From contig NZ_CP136419.1 in assembly GCF_039233145.1 (NCBI RefSeq), positions 966,001-1,030,000 on the forward strand: DNA of 64,000 nucleotides. The letters run 5' to 3'. The stretch comes from Moorella humiferrea (GTDB lineage Bacteria; Bacillota; DSM-521; Neomoorellales; Neomoorellaceae). The notes under the pieces are model-generated. The model worked only from the letters and a program-made list of their open reading frames with translations. It had not been told where the DNA came from and did no database searches. Below are positions 27,538 to 36,166 of this stretch, piece after piece (positions within the stretch are counted from its first letter, which is position 1; every line of letters begins with the position of its first letter). The position numbers were made by a program, and so were the translations under genes.

Positions 27538-29203
27538 GGTCCCCATCTCCCTTCAGGGGTATTACCCGCGGCTTGACTTGAGCCTTGATGCGGATGTTTT
27601 TTCCGGTAGTGTAAAAACCGGATACCATATTAAAGACCTGTTCTTCTATAATTTCCAATTTGTCTTCTTCTACCTCCCGAGTCAGACGTGTGTAACGGCT
27701 GCGCAAAAGCTCCAGGGCACGTTTTTTCGCTTGTTCGAGGTTATAGCTGCCTGGGATCCTTTCCCTTATACCTTCTTCTGGTACGGTAAGCACACCTTCT
27801 TCGGTATCGGCTAACAGGGTCAATTCCGTAGTAGGACGACTTAAAGCCGCACCGACGGCATTGGCCACGCCCGCCAGGTCGGGTACAATTACCGGAAGGG
27901 CGAAGGCCTTTTCCAACTCCGGTGCAAGAAGTGGTGCCGGAGCGCCAATGGCAATGACCTGTGCAGGTTTTATTTGTCTACCTTCAAGTACTTCGCGAAC
28001 GGTGTAGACGGGACGGTCGTTGATCTTATCCAGGAGGGTCCGGCAGCAGCGGGCAATTTCTTCCGCCATCTGACGTAAGACGACGGTGGCCGCACTTTCC
28101 GGTGACAATCCCAGTTCGTCACCCAGTTTGGTGAGGCCCCGGCGCGCTAAGGTTTTATCACCCACATCGAGGCGACCCAGGGTGATAAGGGCGTCGGTAG
28201 GAGTGACGGTCGGTCCGCCCAGGGCCAGGGCCGGTCCTCGGCGTTCGGGGCCGATGGTTAAACGTCCTTCTTTACTATTGACGCAGCTGTCGCCGCCGAG
28301 GCCGAGGGAATGACTGAAGAGGGCACGAACTAGGGTGGGAAAGCCGGTAAGGGTAATACCCTGCGGCTCAAAAAGGGGCACGCCGCCGGCCAGAAAGGCT
28401 ATATCCGTGGTGGTACCGCCAATATCAAGGATGACAGCATCTTGTTCCACCGGCATCAGGGCTAGGGCACCCATGATGCTGGCGGCCGGACCGGAGAGGA
28501 TGGTTTCAACGGGTCTTTCCTGGGAGGCCTCTATGGTCATGGTACCGCCGTCGGCCTTTAGGATATGGGGCGCAATGGTCAGCCCCTTTTGCATGACGAA
28601 ATCCGTTATGGCTGCCGCAAAGGACCTGTAGGTGGCGGCGACGGCGCTGTTAAGATAGGCGGTAAAAACCCGCCGGGGGAAGTTTAACCGTCCCGATAGG
28701 CGGTGACCCAGGGTAATGAAGTCGTACTCGACCGATAAAGCCTCCTTTATGGCCACTTCGTGTTCCGGGTTGCGCGTCGAAAATTTCCCGACAATGGCCA
28801 GGTGGCGGATTCCTGCCCTTTGCAGCTCCCGGTCGGCGTTTTTAATCTCGGCCTCCACTAGGGGGCTTGTGGGGCGGCCCCGGTGGTCGATGGACCCCGA
28901 GAGGATAAAATTTTTTTGCCCGCAGGTGAGTACGGCGGGATTCATGCCCGGCCCCGGTTCCAGGAGGAGACCGACAGGGCTGGTACGCCCGGTAATAACG
29001 GCATTGGTGCAGATAGTTGTACTCAAATTAATGCTTCTGACGGCGTCAAGGTTAATCCCTGCCAGGAGGGCTTCCAGGGCCCGGCGAATGGTACCGACAA
29101 AATCGGCCGCGTCGGTGACTGTTTTGTAGTGGCGCGAAACGCGCCCTTTTTCTATAAGGACGGCGTCGGTATGGGTACCACCCATATCCAATCCTACAAA
29201 CAT
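27530..29203 (-). CDS. Hydantoinase/oxoprolinase family protein (HyuA-like)
   Basis: 557 residues from the ATG at 29203, eight bases after GGAGG. N-terminal acetate/sugar-kinase-like fold with the first phosphate loop LDMGGTHTDAVLIEKG and the second ILDIGGTTTDIAFLAGG; ATP-dependent ring opening of hydantoins, oxoproline or N-methylhydantoin is the family reaction. Only the HyuA half is present, with no HyuB gene beside it. Translationally coupled to the deacetylase-like gene, suggesting that the pair processes an amide- or imide-bearing compound together. Confidence 0.85.
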   Translation of the reverse strand: MFVGLDMGGTHTDAVLIEKGRVSRHYKTVTDAADFVGTIRRALEALLAGINLDAVRSINLSTTICTNAVITGRTSPVGLLLEPGPGMNPAVLTCGQKNFILSGSIDHRGRPTSPLVEAEIKNADRELQRAGIRHLAIVGKFSTRNPEHEVAIKEALSVEYDFITLGHRLSGRLNFPRRVFTAYLNSAVAATYRSFAAAITDFVMQKGLTIAPHILKADGGTMTIEASQERPVETILSGPAASIMGALALMPVEQDAVILDIGGTTTDIAFLAGGVPLFEPQGITLTGFPTLVRALFSHSLGLGGDSCVNSKEGRLTIGPERRGPALALGGPTVTPTDALITLGRLDVGDKTLARRGLTKLGDELGLSPESAATVVLRQMAEEIARCCRTLLDKINDRPVYTVREVLEGRQIKPAQVIAIGAPAPLLAPELEKAFALPVIVPDLAGVANAVGAALSRPTTELTLLADTEEGVLTVPEEGIRERIPGSYNLEQAKKRALELLRSRYTRLTREVEEDKLEIIEEQVFNMVSGFYTTGKNIRIKAQVKPRVIPLKGDGDHV

Positions 29204-29297
29204 TTGCCTCGCCTCCAGGTTTATTTTAGAACTTCGAGCCGGAGGTTGCAAGGATTACGCCAGTGGTAAAGTTTCTTTTTCGCTAACAGAATTTAAC

Positions 29298-29325
29298 TTG
29301 AAAACAAAAATAAAAATAGTATATT
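29298..29325 (+). promoter_or_regulatory. Probable promoter of the amidase–CofE-like operon
   Basis: TTGAAA (29298–29303), 16-base spacer, TATATT (29320–29325), in an A/T-rich region. Predicts a leader of about 100 nt that contains the interlocking inverted repeats at 29367–29417. Confidence 0.5.
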
Positions 29326-29366
29326 TAAGCTTGTAAAATAGACCAGCAAGTCTTTTAGACGATACC

Positions 29367-29417
29367 CCGGCATATCTATTAATAACAGGCGGTCCGTCCA
29401 TGCCGGTGAACCTGTTA
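29367..29417 (+). promoter_or_regulatory. Interlocking inverted repeats: putative H-type pseudoknot leader
   Basis: Stem 1: CCGGCAT (29367–29373) with ATGCCGG (29400–29406). Stem 2: TAACAGG (29383–29389) with CCTGTTA (29411–29417). The order 1–2–1'–2' is that of a pseudoknot with loops of 9, 10 and 4 nt and two perfect 7-bp stems. The structure ends two bases before the ribosome site GAGGTGA of the next gene, so it could control translation. No known riboswitch class was recognised. Confidence 0.55.
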
Positions 29418-29433
29418 GTGAGGTGAAGAGGAT

Positions 29434-30339
29434 TTGCCCACCACCCCCCGGCTAACCAATCTCTATAGCAAGGTTATCCTGGACAAAGAAGAGCAGTTCA
29501 GCACCGTAACCATCGAAGCTACTGCCCCACCTCCCGTAACAATCTCCTATCCCCAACCAGATACCTGCCGAGTTACCTTACGGGCCATCCTGAATATGTA
29601 TCCCGGTTCCCTATATGTCCAGGATGGCATTATCCGGGAAGTAACGGTCGTGGCGGGTGATGATGAGGTTTCCTTTCTCATCGGCCTTGATGCGGCCGTC
29701 CGGGCAGATCTGACAGTGATGGAAGGCATGCCGTGTCGGGTGGTGCTCCGTTTCAGTCGTCGGCCCCTGGTAGATTTTTACCGTGATAAGCTGATAGTCC
29801 TCGACCCGGGCCACGGTGGGAGTGACGGCGGCTGGCGGGGGCCAGTCAACCTTTGGGAACGGGACATGGCCTGGAAGACCGCCCTGGCCCTGGCGAAGAT
29901 TTTGGAGGGCTTCAAAGCCAGGGTGCTCTGGACCCGCGGGGAACAGGAAAATCCGAGTTGGGAGGAACGCCTGCAGAAAGTTACCGCCTCTACATTTTGT
30001 TTTATCAGCGTCCATGAACACGGGGAGGCGGATGCCGGTCTGCGGGGGACGGCCGTCCGTTACAATCCCAATTGTCGGGGCAACGATGAACTGGCGGTCC
30101 GGGTCTTAGAAAGGATCGTCGCGAGGGTAAAGACACCTTCACGGGGTGTTACCGCCGATGAGGAACTGACCCGCCTTGGAGAGGTGCCGGGCCTGAGGCT
30201 GGAACCGGTGGCCATAACCAACTGGGTCGATGAAGGCTTATTGCGCAACCCCTATTTCCATCAAAAGGTAGCCCTGGCTACTGTCGTGGCGATCAAACAA
30301 TATTTCCAGCGGGGGAATAGAACTTATGGCCGGGAATAA
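29434..30339 (+). CDS. N-acetylmuramoyl-L-alanine amidase (Amidase_3), no signal peptide
   Basis: 301 residues, TTG start. Residues 1–115 form a beta-rich AMIN-like region. The catalytic amidase covers 120–300: VLDPGHGGSDGG (zinc His), WERDMAWKTALAL (zinc Glu), FISVHEHGEADAGLRGTAVRY (second zinc His, in place of the usual SIHAN) and VDEGLLRNPYFHQKVA near the end. There is no N-terminal signal or membrane segment, which is odd for a wall hydrolase; export by another route or a cytosolic or forespore role is possible. Overlaps the CofE-like gene by 14 bases. Confidence 0.82.
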   Translation: MPTTPRLTNLYSKVILDKEEQFSTVTIEATAPPPVTISYPQPDTCRVTLRAILNMYPGSLYVQDGIIREVTVVAGDDEVSFLIGLDAAVRADLTVMEGMPCRVVLRFSRRPLVDFYRDKLIVLDPGHGGSDGGWRGPVNLWERDMAWKTALALAKILEGFKARVLWTRGEQENPSWEERLQKVTASTFCFISVHEHGEADAGLRGTAVRYNPNCRGNDELAVRVLERIVARVKTPSRGVTADEELTRLGEVPGLRLEPVAITNWVDEGLLRNPYFHQKVALATVVAIKQYFQRGNRTYGRE

Positions 30340-30991
30340 AGGGAAAATAATCTATGATAAAGTGCCCGTCCGTACTCATATCATCATGGAAAACGAGGAT
30401 ATAGTAGAATTGGCCCGGAAATACAGCGTCGGTATAGCCGAACCTGGCGACGTTATTTGCCTGGCGGAAAGCGTAGTCGCTATTACCCAGGGGCGGGCGG
30501 TTCTGCCGGAGACGGTGCGCCCCGGCAGGCTGGCCCGTTTTTTAAGTCGTTTTCCCGGCAAAGACGGGAGCCTCGCCACGCCGCCGGCCATGCAGCTGGC
30601 CATTGAGGAAGTGGGGACGTTACGCATTTTGGCCGGTTGTGCCGCGGCGGCAGTCGGCCGTCTGCTCAAAAAGAAAGGTTTGTTTTACATAGTGGCCGGG
30701 CGGCAGCTGGCCCTCATCGATGATATAGCCGGAACCATGTATCCATTTGAGCGTCATATAGTGCTGGGACCAAAGGATCCGGAACGGGTGGTGTGGAATA
30801 TAAAGAAGGCAACCCGGGCAGAGGCCGTGATTGCCGATGTTAATGATAAGGGTTGTGTCGATATTCTGGCCATTACGGATAAGAGTTTAAAGGATAAAGT
30901 GATTGAAGCTTTGAAAGACAACCCTTTCGGCAATGAGGACGAACAAACTCCCGTAGTTATATTGAAACGCCGCAAAGCATCGCCCCACTAA
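30326..30991 (+). CDS. F420-0:gamma-glutamyl ligase (CofE)-family protein
   Basis: 221 residues. CofE-fold segments: HIIMENEDIVELARKY, AEPGDVICLAESVVAITQGR, RLARFLS and VADVNDKG near the end with the acidic metal ligands. In methanogens CofE adds glutamate to F420-0 through gamma links. No F420 genes (cofD, fbiC) are recognisable in this window, and many bacteria without F420 carry CofE-like proteins. Tight coupling to a peptidoglycan amidase hints at an amino-acid ligation role in wall metabolism, which is inference. Its stop lies in the loop of the terminator at 30979. Confidence 0.75.
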   Translation: MAGNKGKIIYDKVPVRTHIIMENEDIVELARKYSVGIAEPGDVICLAESVVAITQGRAVLPETVRPGRLARFLSRFPGKDGSLATPPAMQLAIEEVGTLRILAGCAAAAVGRLLKKKGLFYIVAGRQLALIDDIAGTMYPFERHIVLGPKDPERVVWNIKKATRAEAVIADVNDKGCVDILAITDKSLKDKVIEALKDNPFGNEDEQTPVVILKRRKASPH

Positions 30992-31003
30992 GGGCGATTT
31001 TTT
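30979..31003 (+). terminator. Terminator of the amidase–CofE-like operon
   Basis: Arms ATCGCCC (30979–30985) and GGGCGAT (30992–30998), then six T residues. The stop codon of the CofE-like gene is in the loop. Confidence 0.8.
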
Positions 31004-31004
31004 A

Positions 31005-31035
31005 CTTGTCCGCCGGGTGGACAAGAACGTATAAT
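31005..31035 (+). promoter_or_regulatory. Promoter with palindromic operator upstream of the dehydrogenase gene
   Basis: CTTGTCC (31005–31011) and GGACAAG (31019–31025) form a perfect inverted repeat with a 7-base spacer. The left arm includes the −35-like TTGTCC; TATAAT lies at 31030–31035 (18-base spacer). A repressor bound here would block polymerase. Its identity is unknown. Confidence 0.6.
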
Positions 31036-31069
31036 AATGGGGAATGAGATTTTCTGGAGGTGGCTTTGT

Positions 31070-32077
31070 TTGAAGCATGTAGTTACCCTGATACCCGGAG
31101 ACGGTACCGGACCGGAATTGATTGCCGCGGCCCGGCGGGTGCTGGATGCCAGCGGGGCTGAAATCGAGTGGGAAGTAATGGCAGCCGGAGAGGCGGCCCA
31201 GGAAAAGTACGGCAGCGTATTGCCGGAAGAAACCCTTGCTTCCATACGTAAAAACGGTGTAGCCCTTAAAGGCCCCATAACCACGCCGGTAGGTACCGGT
31301 TTTCGCAGTGTTAACGTAGCCCTGCGTAAAGAGCTAGACCTTTATGCCAACATTCGCCCGGCACGTAATTTGCCCAATGTGCCTTCCCGCTACCAAAACG
31401 TCGATCTGGTTATTTTCAGGGAAAATACGGAGGATCTCTATGCCGGCATTGAACATATGGTAGGAGAAGATGCGGCGGAAAGCATAAAAATAATTACCCG
31501 TAGAGGTTCTGAGAGGATCGCCCGGGCGGCCTTTGAATATGCCCGCGCCAACGGCCGCAAAAGGGTGACGGCCGGTCATAAGGCCAATATTATGAAGTTT
31601 ACCGACGGCCTCTTCCTGCGGACCTTCTATGAAGTGGCCAAAGATTACCCTGACCTGACGGCCGACGACCGTATTGTGGACAACCTGAGTATGCAGCTGG
31701 TCCAAAAGCCGGAACAGTACGATGTGCTGGTGCTGCCTAACCTTTATGGCGACATCCTTTCTGATCTGTGCGCCGGACTGGTCGGCGGCCTGGGGGTTGC
31801 CCCTGGGGCGAATATCGGCGATAACGCGGCTGTATTCGAGCCCATTCACGGCAGCGCGCCCAAGTACGCCGGGCAAAACAAAGTAAACCCCTTGGCCACC
31901 ATCCTTTCCGGGGTGATGATGTTGGAGTACCTGGGCGAAAGGGAAGCTGCGGTGCGGATACAGAAGGCGATCGAGGCAGTTCTGGCCGAAGGCAAGTACT
32001 TAACCTATGATCTTGGGGGCACAGCCGGCACCAGCGAAATGGCCGACGCCATCGTCCGGCAGATGGAAAAGGCTTAA
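31070..32077 (+). CDS. Isocitrate/isopropylmalate dehydrogenase family protein, probably NAD-dependent isocitrate dehydrogenase
   Basis: 335 residues from the TTG at 31070, behind GGAGGTGG. Beta-decarboxylating dehydrogenase: [11 protein letters not shown] at the start, substrate-binding [27 protein letters not shown] with the catalytic Lys, [19 protein letters not shown] with the metal-binding Asp residues, and NAD loop [18 protein letters not shown]. The short single-domain form and the ENTEDLYAG motif resemble NAD-type isocitrate and homoisocitrate dehydrogenases more than LeuB. No leu genes are adjacent. It stands behind an operator-bearing promoter. Confidence 0.87.
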   Translation: MKHVVTLIPGDGTGPELIAAARRVLDASGAEIEWEVMAAGEAAQEKYGSVLPEETLASIRKNGVALKGPITTPVGTGFRSVNVALRKELDLYANIRPARNLPNVPSRYQNVDLVIFRENTEDLYAGIEHMVGEDAAESIKIITRRGSERIARAAFEYARANGRKRVTAGHKANIMKFTDGLFLRTFYEVAKDYPDLTADDRIVDNLSMQLVQKPEQYDVLVLPNLYGDILSDLCAGLVGGLGVAPGANIGDNAAVFEPIHGSAPKYAGQNKVNPLATILSGVMMLEYLGEREAAVRIQKAIEAVLAEGKYLTYDLGGTAGTSEMADAIVRQMEKA

Positions 32078-32106
32078 CCCCTTGGCGGAGGGGTAGGGGG
32101 GTAAGA

Positions 32107-32787
32107 GTGGCTTTATTTGCCATCGCCGATCTGCACCTGGGTCGTGATATGTCCATGTTTGGAAAGGTATGGGAAAATCATCGGGAAAAACTGGCCGCCC
32201 GCTGGGAGCGGGTGGTCGAACCGGAAGATACAGTTTTAATCCTGGGGGACATCAGCTGGGGTATGCGCCTGGTTGACGCCCTCCCCGATCTGCAGTTTCT
32301 AAAATCCCTGCCGGGGTCTAAGAGGCTTTTAAAGGGAAACCATGACTACTGGTGGCAGACGGAACGTAAGATGAAGACAGCCATTCTCGATGGAGAATTT
32401 TCCCTTTTGAAACCGGAGATAATTGACGGCGTTGCCGTATGCGGTACCCGGGGGTGGCTTGTGCCCCAGCACCCCTTGTTTAATGAAGAAACAGACGGTA
32501 AGGTTTACCGGAGGGAAGTCCTGCGCCTGGAGATGGCCTTAAAAGGCATCCGGGATCTTCGCCGGGAAGAACCCCTGGCGGTGATGATGCATTATCCACC
32601 GGCCTTTAACGGCGAAGTAACGGATTTTATTAGACTGATGCAGAGCTACGGCGTCAGCCATTGTTATTACGGTCATTTACACGGCCCCGATCACGAAAAG
32701 GCTCTGACAGATAAGGCGTGGGGTATAAACTTTCACCTGGTGTCTGCCGATTATGTAAACTTTACCCCGGTCCTGGTATCTTGTTAA
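32107..32787 (+). CDS. Calcineurin-like metallophosphoesterase
   Basis: 226 residues, GTG start. Metal ligands in order: DLHLGRD, GDISWG, GNHDYWW, MMHYPP, and GHLHG. Matches small cytosolic phosphoesterases of the YkuE/Rv0805-like group; actual substrate not deducible. It follows the dehydrogenase by 29 bases and is closed by a strong terminator. Confidence 0.88.
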   Translation: MALFAIADLHLGRDMSMFGKVWENHREKLAARWERVVEPEDTVLILGDISWGMRLVDALPDLQFLKSLPGSKRLLKGNHDYWWQTERKMKTAILDGEFSLLKPEIIDGVAVCGTRGWLVPQHPLFNEETDGKVYRREVLRLEMALKGIRDLRREEPLAVMMHYPPAFNGEVTDFIRLMQSYGVSHCYYGHLHGPDHEKALTDKAWGINFHLVSADYVNFTPVLVSC

Positions 32788-32791
32788 AAAG

Positions 32792-32825
32792 GGACCTGTC
32801 CATTAATTGCGGACAGGTCCTTTAT
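32792..32825 (+). terminator. Rho-independent terminator
   Basis: Perfect 10-bp arms GGACCTGTCC (32792–32801) and GGACAGGTCC (32811–32820), followed by TTTATT. Confidence 0.85.
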
Positions 32826-32880
32826 TGTCCGGTAATTATGGGGCTTTCAGAAAGGGAACAGGTTTAAGGTATTATAGCTA

Positions 32881-32909
32881 TTTAAGAAGGAATATGTATG
32901 TGGTATAAT
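32881..32909 (+). promoter_or_regulatory. Extended −10 promoter before the ATP-grasp gene
   Basis: TGTGGTATAAT with TATAAT at 32904–32909; the −35 hexamer TTTAAG at 32881–32886 is weak. Leader of about 45 nt to the start codon. Confidence 0.45.
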
Positions 32910-32962
32910 ATGGTTGTTTTATCAAGAACAGGCTGCCTGTTAACTCGGGGAGGAAGAACTAT

Positions 32963-34054
32963 TTGCTGCGCATATTATTTCTTTTCAATGCCGTCCCCGC
33001 CCAGGAGCGTCGGGGACCCTACAGCGATTGTCTATCCTGGGAAACGGTAATTAACATTTATCGGGCGTTGCTGGAGGGCGGCAGCGATGTTTACCCTGTG
33101 AATGTCCGCAGCCGCCGCCAGCTGGAAAAATCCCTTTCCCGCCTGCCTGCTCCTCACCTGGCCTTTGTCCTGGCCGAAGGTTTTCTCGACGAACCCCATA
33201 CCCTGTACGACGGCAGTGGAGCTGCTCAAGTACGGTTTTTGTTACAGAAGTATGGTATTCCTGCCAGCCATTCTCCCGCGGAAACCATGGAGATATGCCG
33301 TCACAAAAACCTTACCTATCAAGTTTTACAGCGACACGGTTTGCCGGTACCACCATACAAGGTGATTGACCCGGGCCGGGGCTTACTGCGACAACAGATG
33401 GAACGGGCGGTGGCGGAACTAGGTTTTCCTTTATTTGTTAAACCTAATGGCGGCGGTAACAGTATTGGTATCAGCGATGCTTCGGTGGTATTTGATTTTG
33501 CCCGGCTGGAGTGCCAGGTAAAAACGCTCCTGGAGATCCTGGGCAAGTTGCCGGTACTGGTGGAAAGATACCTCCCCGGCCAGGAGTTTACCGTCGGCCT
33601 GATCGGCCGCTCTCCTTGTTATATTCTACCGCCAATAGCTTTTCTGTCCCGGAAAATCAGGACTTCTGCCATCAAGGGAAAACAGGATGTAACAGAACAC
33701 ATTTTTCCAGAGGACATACGCTATCAACTTTTAAGCGACCTGGCCATCAAAGTGCTGGCAGCCACCGGGGCGAGGGACGCCTTGAGGATTGACCTGCGTT
33801 CTGACAGTGAAGGAGGGTTTTATATTATTGATGTAAACGGGACGCCTTCTTTAAGCCCTGCGGCTTCTTTAACGGCTATGGCCATGGCAGCCGGTTTAAG
33901 ATACAGCCAATTTATTAATTTCATCCTCTACCAGTCGTTGCTGGAATATGGCCTGGTTCCCGGGGTTAAACTGCAAGACCTGGTAGCTCCGGCCTTGGGT
34001 TTGCTGCACCCATACCTGAGGGAAACGCAGCCCCTGCAGGAATTCTCGGCTTAG
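32963..34054 (+). CDS. ATP-grasp ligase related to D-alanine–D-alanine ligase
   Basis: 363 residues, TTG start. N-terminal domain 1–110, then a complete ATP-grasp fold: FPLFVKPNGGGNSIGI (ATP-binding Lys and glycine loop), VLVERYLPGQEFTVGLIG, ARDALRIDLRSDSEGGFYIIDVNGTPSLSP (metal-binding residues). The Ddl-specific start motif EHEVS is missing, so it is not a housekeeping Ddl. Related enzymes make dipeptide-like or amino-acid amides. Neighbour genes murJ/murT/gatD on the opposite strand are compatible with a wall precursor role, which is inference only. Converges on gatD. Confidence 0.78.
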   Translation: MLRILFLFNAVPAQERRGPYSDCLSWETVINIYRALLEGGSDVYPVNVRSRRQLEKSLSRLPAPHLAFVLAEGFLDEPHTLYDGSGAAQVRFLLQKYGIPASHSPAETMEICRHKNLTYQVLQRHGLPVPPYKVIDPGRGLLRQQMERAVAELGFPLFVKPNGGGNSIGISDASVVFDFARLECQVKTLLEILGKLPVLVERYLPGQEFTVGLIGRSPCYILPPIAFLSRKIRTSAIKGKQDVTEHIFPEDIRYQLLSDLAIKVLAATGARDALRIDLRSDSEGGFYIIDVNGTPSLSPAASLTAMAMAAGLRYSQFINFILYQSLLEYGLVPGVKLQDLVAPALGLLHPYLRETQPLQEFSA

Positions 34055-34082
34055 ACTACAGACCTCCGCTTAGGGTTGGCCA

Positions 34083-34823
34083 TTACCACTTACCTTTTGT
34101 GGGCAAAAAGCGCCGGTAGACTGCTTCATTAACGGCCAGCTCCAAAGAATCATCGAGGGGTGGCAGTTCGACTTCGCCATAACGACGCTGCAGGGCCAGC
34201 CGGAGGAGGTAATCGGCCAAATGCGGGTTTTTACTCAATAGAGGCCCGTGAAGGTAGGTGCCGATAGCGTTCCGGTAGCGGGCCCCTTCCGTCTGGTCGG
34301 TACCGTTGTTGCCGTCGCCGTAAATTACCCGGCCCAGGGGCCGGGTACCTTGCAGGAAGGTGCGGCCGCCGTGGTTTTCAAAACCAATCACCGGCCAGTC
34401 CGTACCCAACTCCTCCACCTGGATGGCAATATTGCCCTTTAAGCGTTTGTTCCCGGCCTCGGTATAGGCGGCAAAAAGGCCTACGCCCGGTAACGTTTCT
34501 CCGGTGCTGGTGCGGTAATACTCCCCCAGCAGCTGGTAGCCGCCGCAGATGGCCAGGAGGGCCGCGCCTGCTTCCACCGCTTCCTTAAGCCAGGGACCTT
34601 TTGCCAGTAAGTCGGCACTGGCCACCCCCTGTTCCTGGTCGGGACCGCCGCCCAGGAAGAAAAGGTCATAAGCCTTCGGGTCCAGCTTATCACCCAGAGA
34701 GATCCGGGTCACTTCCACCGCGATACCCCGCCACTCAGCCCGGCGGCAGAGGATTAAGACATTACCCCGGTCACCGTAGAGGTTAAGGAGTTCCGGATAG
34801 AGATGGCAGAGGCGTAACTTCAC
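34083..34823 (-). CDS. gatD: Lipid II isoglutaminyl synthase, glutamine amidotransferase subunit
   Basis: 246 residues from the GTG at 34823 (GGGGGG upstream). Class-I glutamine amidotransferase of the CobB/CobQ type: LRLCHLYPELLNLYGDRGN, LGGGPDQEQ, nucleophile Cys in AICGGYQLLG, and His in TYLHGPLL. GatD releases ammonia from glutamine for MurT. The start lies 41 bases inside murT, so the pair is translationally coupled. Product: amidated D-isoglutamine in the stem peptide of lipid II. Confidence 0.93.
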   Translation of the reverse strand: MKLRLCHLYPELLNLYGDRGNVLILCRRAEWRGIAVEVTRISLGDKLDPKAYDLFFLGGGPDQEQGVASADLLAKGPWLKEAVEAGAALLAICGGYQLLGEYYRTSTGETLPGVGLFAAYTEAGNKRLKGNIAIQVEELGTDWPVIGFENHGGRTFLQGTRPLGRVIYGDGNNGTDQTEGARYRNAIGTYLHGPLLSKNPHLADYLLRLALQRRYGEVELPPLDDSLELAVNEAVYRRFLPTKGKW

Positions 34824-36150
34824 TGACAGCCCCCCTTGCTTTAAGGATGCGGCGGTACAGGGCCAGGTTGGTATAGGTACAGAGAATGAGGCCTTCGTCG
34901 ACCGGTTCTTCCAGTAAAAAGTCGACACTTTCTTCCTGGTCGGGGATAACCTTGAGGTTCGCCTCTTTTACCCCCTGGTATTTGAGACAAATGGCCATAT
35001 CGCCGGCCCGCAGGCCGGCACAGATAATCCGGTGGTAAGGAGCCTGGAGCAAGGGACTGAGGTCGGCATCCCAAAGCCAGGAGACGTCGCGGCCGTCGGC
35101 GGCCAGGTCATTGATGGCCAGGAGATAAGTCGCTTTGCCACGGCCGGCAGTCAGGGTTTTCAGGGCAATACTTAAGCCCGTAGGATTTTTTACCAGCATC
35201 AAGGTCAAATGTTTGTTCCCCAGGCTAAAGGTTTCGGCCCGGCCCTGGCCGGGGAGGAAAGACGCCACCACCCGGCCGACGGTTGCCGGGTCAATCTTTA
35301 ATTGCAGGGCGGCACTGGCAGCGGCCAGGACATTATAGACATTATAAATCCCCGGCATGGGGGACCGAAGGGGCAGTTTGCCGCCTGGGTAAACAAGGTC
35401 AAAGCGGGCTCCTCCGGAATTTAGCTCTAAATCCCTGACCTCATACTCCGCAGGTGGCCGGCTGTACGAACACTGGGGGCAGAAATAATCCCCCAGGTGG
35501 CTGTAATGATAGTAATTAAACTCCAGGGGCCGGCGGCAGCGGGGACAGATATGGCCCTCCAGGACTTCGCTGGTTGTTTCCTGGCTCCAGGGCGTCCGCG
35601 CCAGGCCGAAGTAGCGGACCTTCTCCCTTCCCCGGCCCAGGGAAGTGACCAGGGAATCATCGGCGTTAAGGATCAGGGTGGCCGCCGGGATGGCTGCCAG
35701 GGCGCGGCTGATGGCTGCCGCCAGCTGCTCCAGCTCATGGTAGCGGTCTAATTGATCCCGCAGTAAATTCGTAATGAGCACCATATGGGCTTTGACCTGG
35801 CGGGTCACCAGGCCCAGGGTACCTTCATCTACTTCCAGGACGGCAATTTCTCCCCGCCGGGCCAGGAGGGCCGTGGTTACGCCGGCGGGCATATTGGCCC
35901 CTTCGCTGTTATGAACCACCTTCAACCCTGCGGCCCGAAAAATTGAGGCCAGGAGGTTGGTGGTCGTCGTCTTGCCGTTGGTTCCGGTAACGATGATGAT
36001 TTTTTCATACCTGGAGGCTAAACGGCCCATTAAATACGGGTCAATTTTCAGGGCTAAATAGCCCGGCAGGGAGGTACCACCCCGTTGCAAAAGGCGGCAT
36101 ATAAAGGCTGCCAGGCGGCCGGCCCAGAGGGCCAGGAAAGTACGCAGCAA
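34783..36150 (-). CDS. murT: Lipid II isoglutaminyl synthase, Mur-ligase subunit
   Basis: 455 residues, TTG start ten bases after AAGGAGG. Mur ligase central domain with ATP loop VTGTNGKTTTTNLL and AVLEVDEGTLGLV; a MurT-specific zinc ribbon insert CPRCRRPLEF … YFCPQC; C-terminal MurT domain (DUF1727) with YLLAINDLAADGRDVSWLWD. Together with GatD, amidates lipid II glutamate. Sixteen bases downstream of murJ, so the three genes form one wall-synthesis operon. Confidence 0.94.
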   Translation of the reverse strand: MLRTFLALWAGRLAAFICRLLQRGGTSLPGYLALKIDPYLMGRLASRYEKIIIVTGTNGKTTTTNLLASIFRAAGLKVVHNSEGANMPAGVTTALLARRGEIAVLEVDEGTLGLVTRQVKAHMVLITNLLRDQLDRYHELEQLAAAISRALAAIPAATLILNADDSLVTSLGRGREKVRYFGLARTPWSQETTSEVLEGHICPRCRRPLEFNYYHYSHLGDYFCPQCSYSRPPAEYEVRDLELNSGGARFDLVYPGGKLPLRSPMPGIYNVYNVLAAASAALQLKIDPATVGRVVASFLPGQGRAETFSLGNKHLTLMLVKNPTGLSIALKTLTAGRGKATYLLAINDLAADGRDVSWLWDADLSPLLQAPYHRIICAGLRAGDMAICLKYQGVKEANLKVIPDQEESVDFLLEEPVDEGLILCTYTNLALYRRILKARGAVSEVTPLPSLSGTP

Positions 36151-36166
36151 TTTGCAGGAACCTCCT

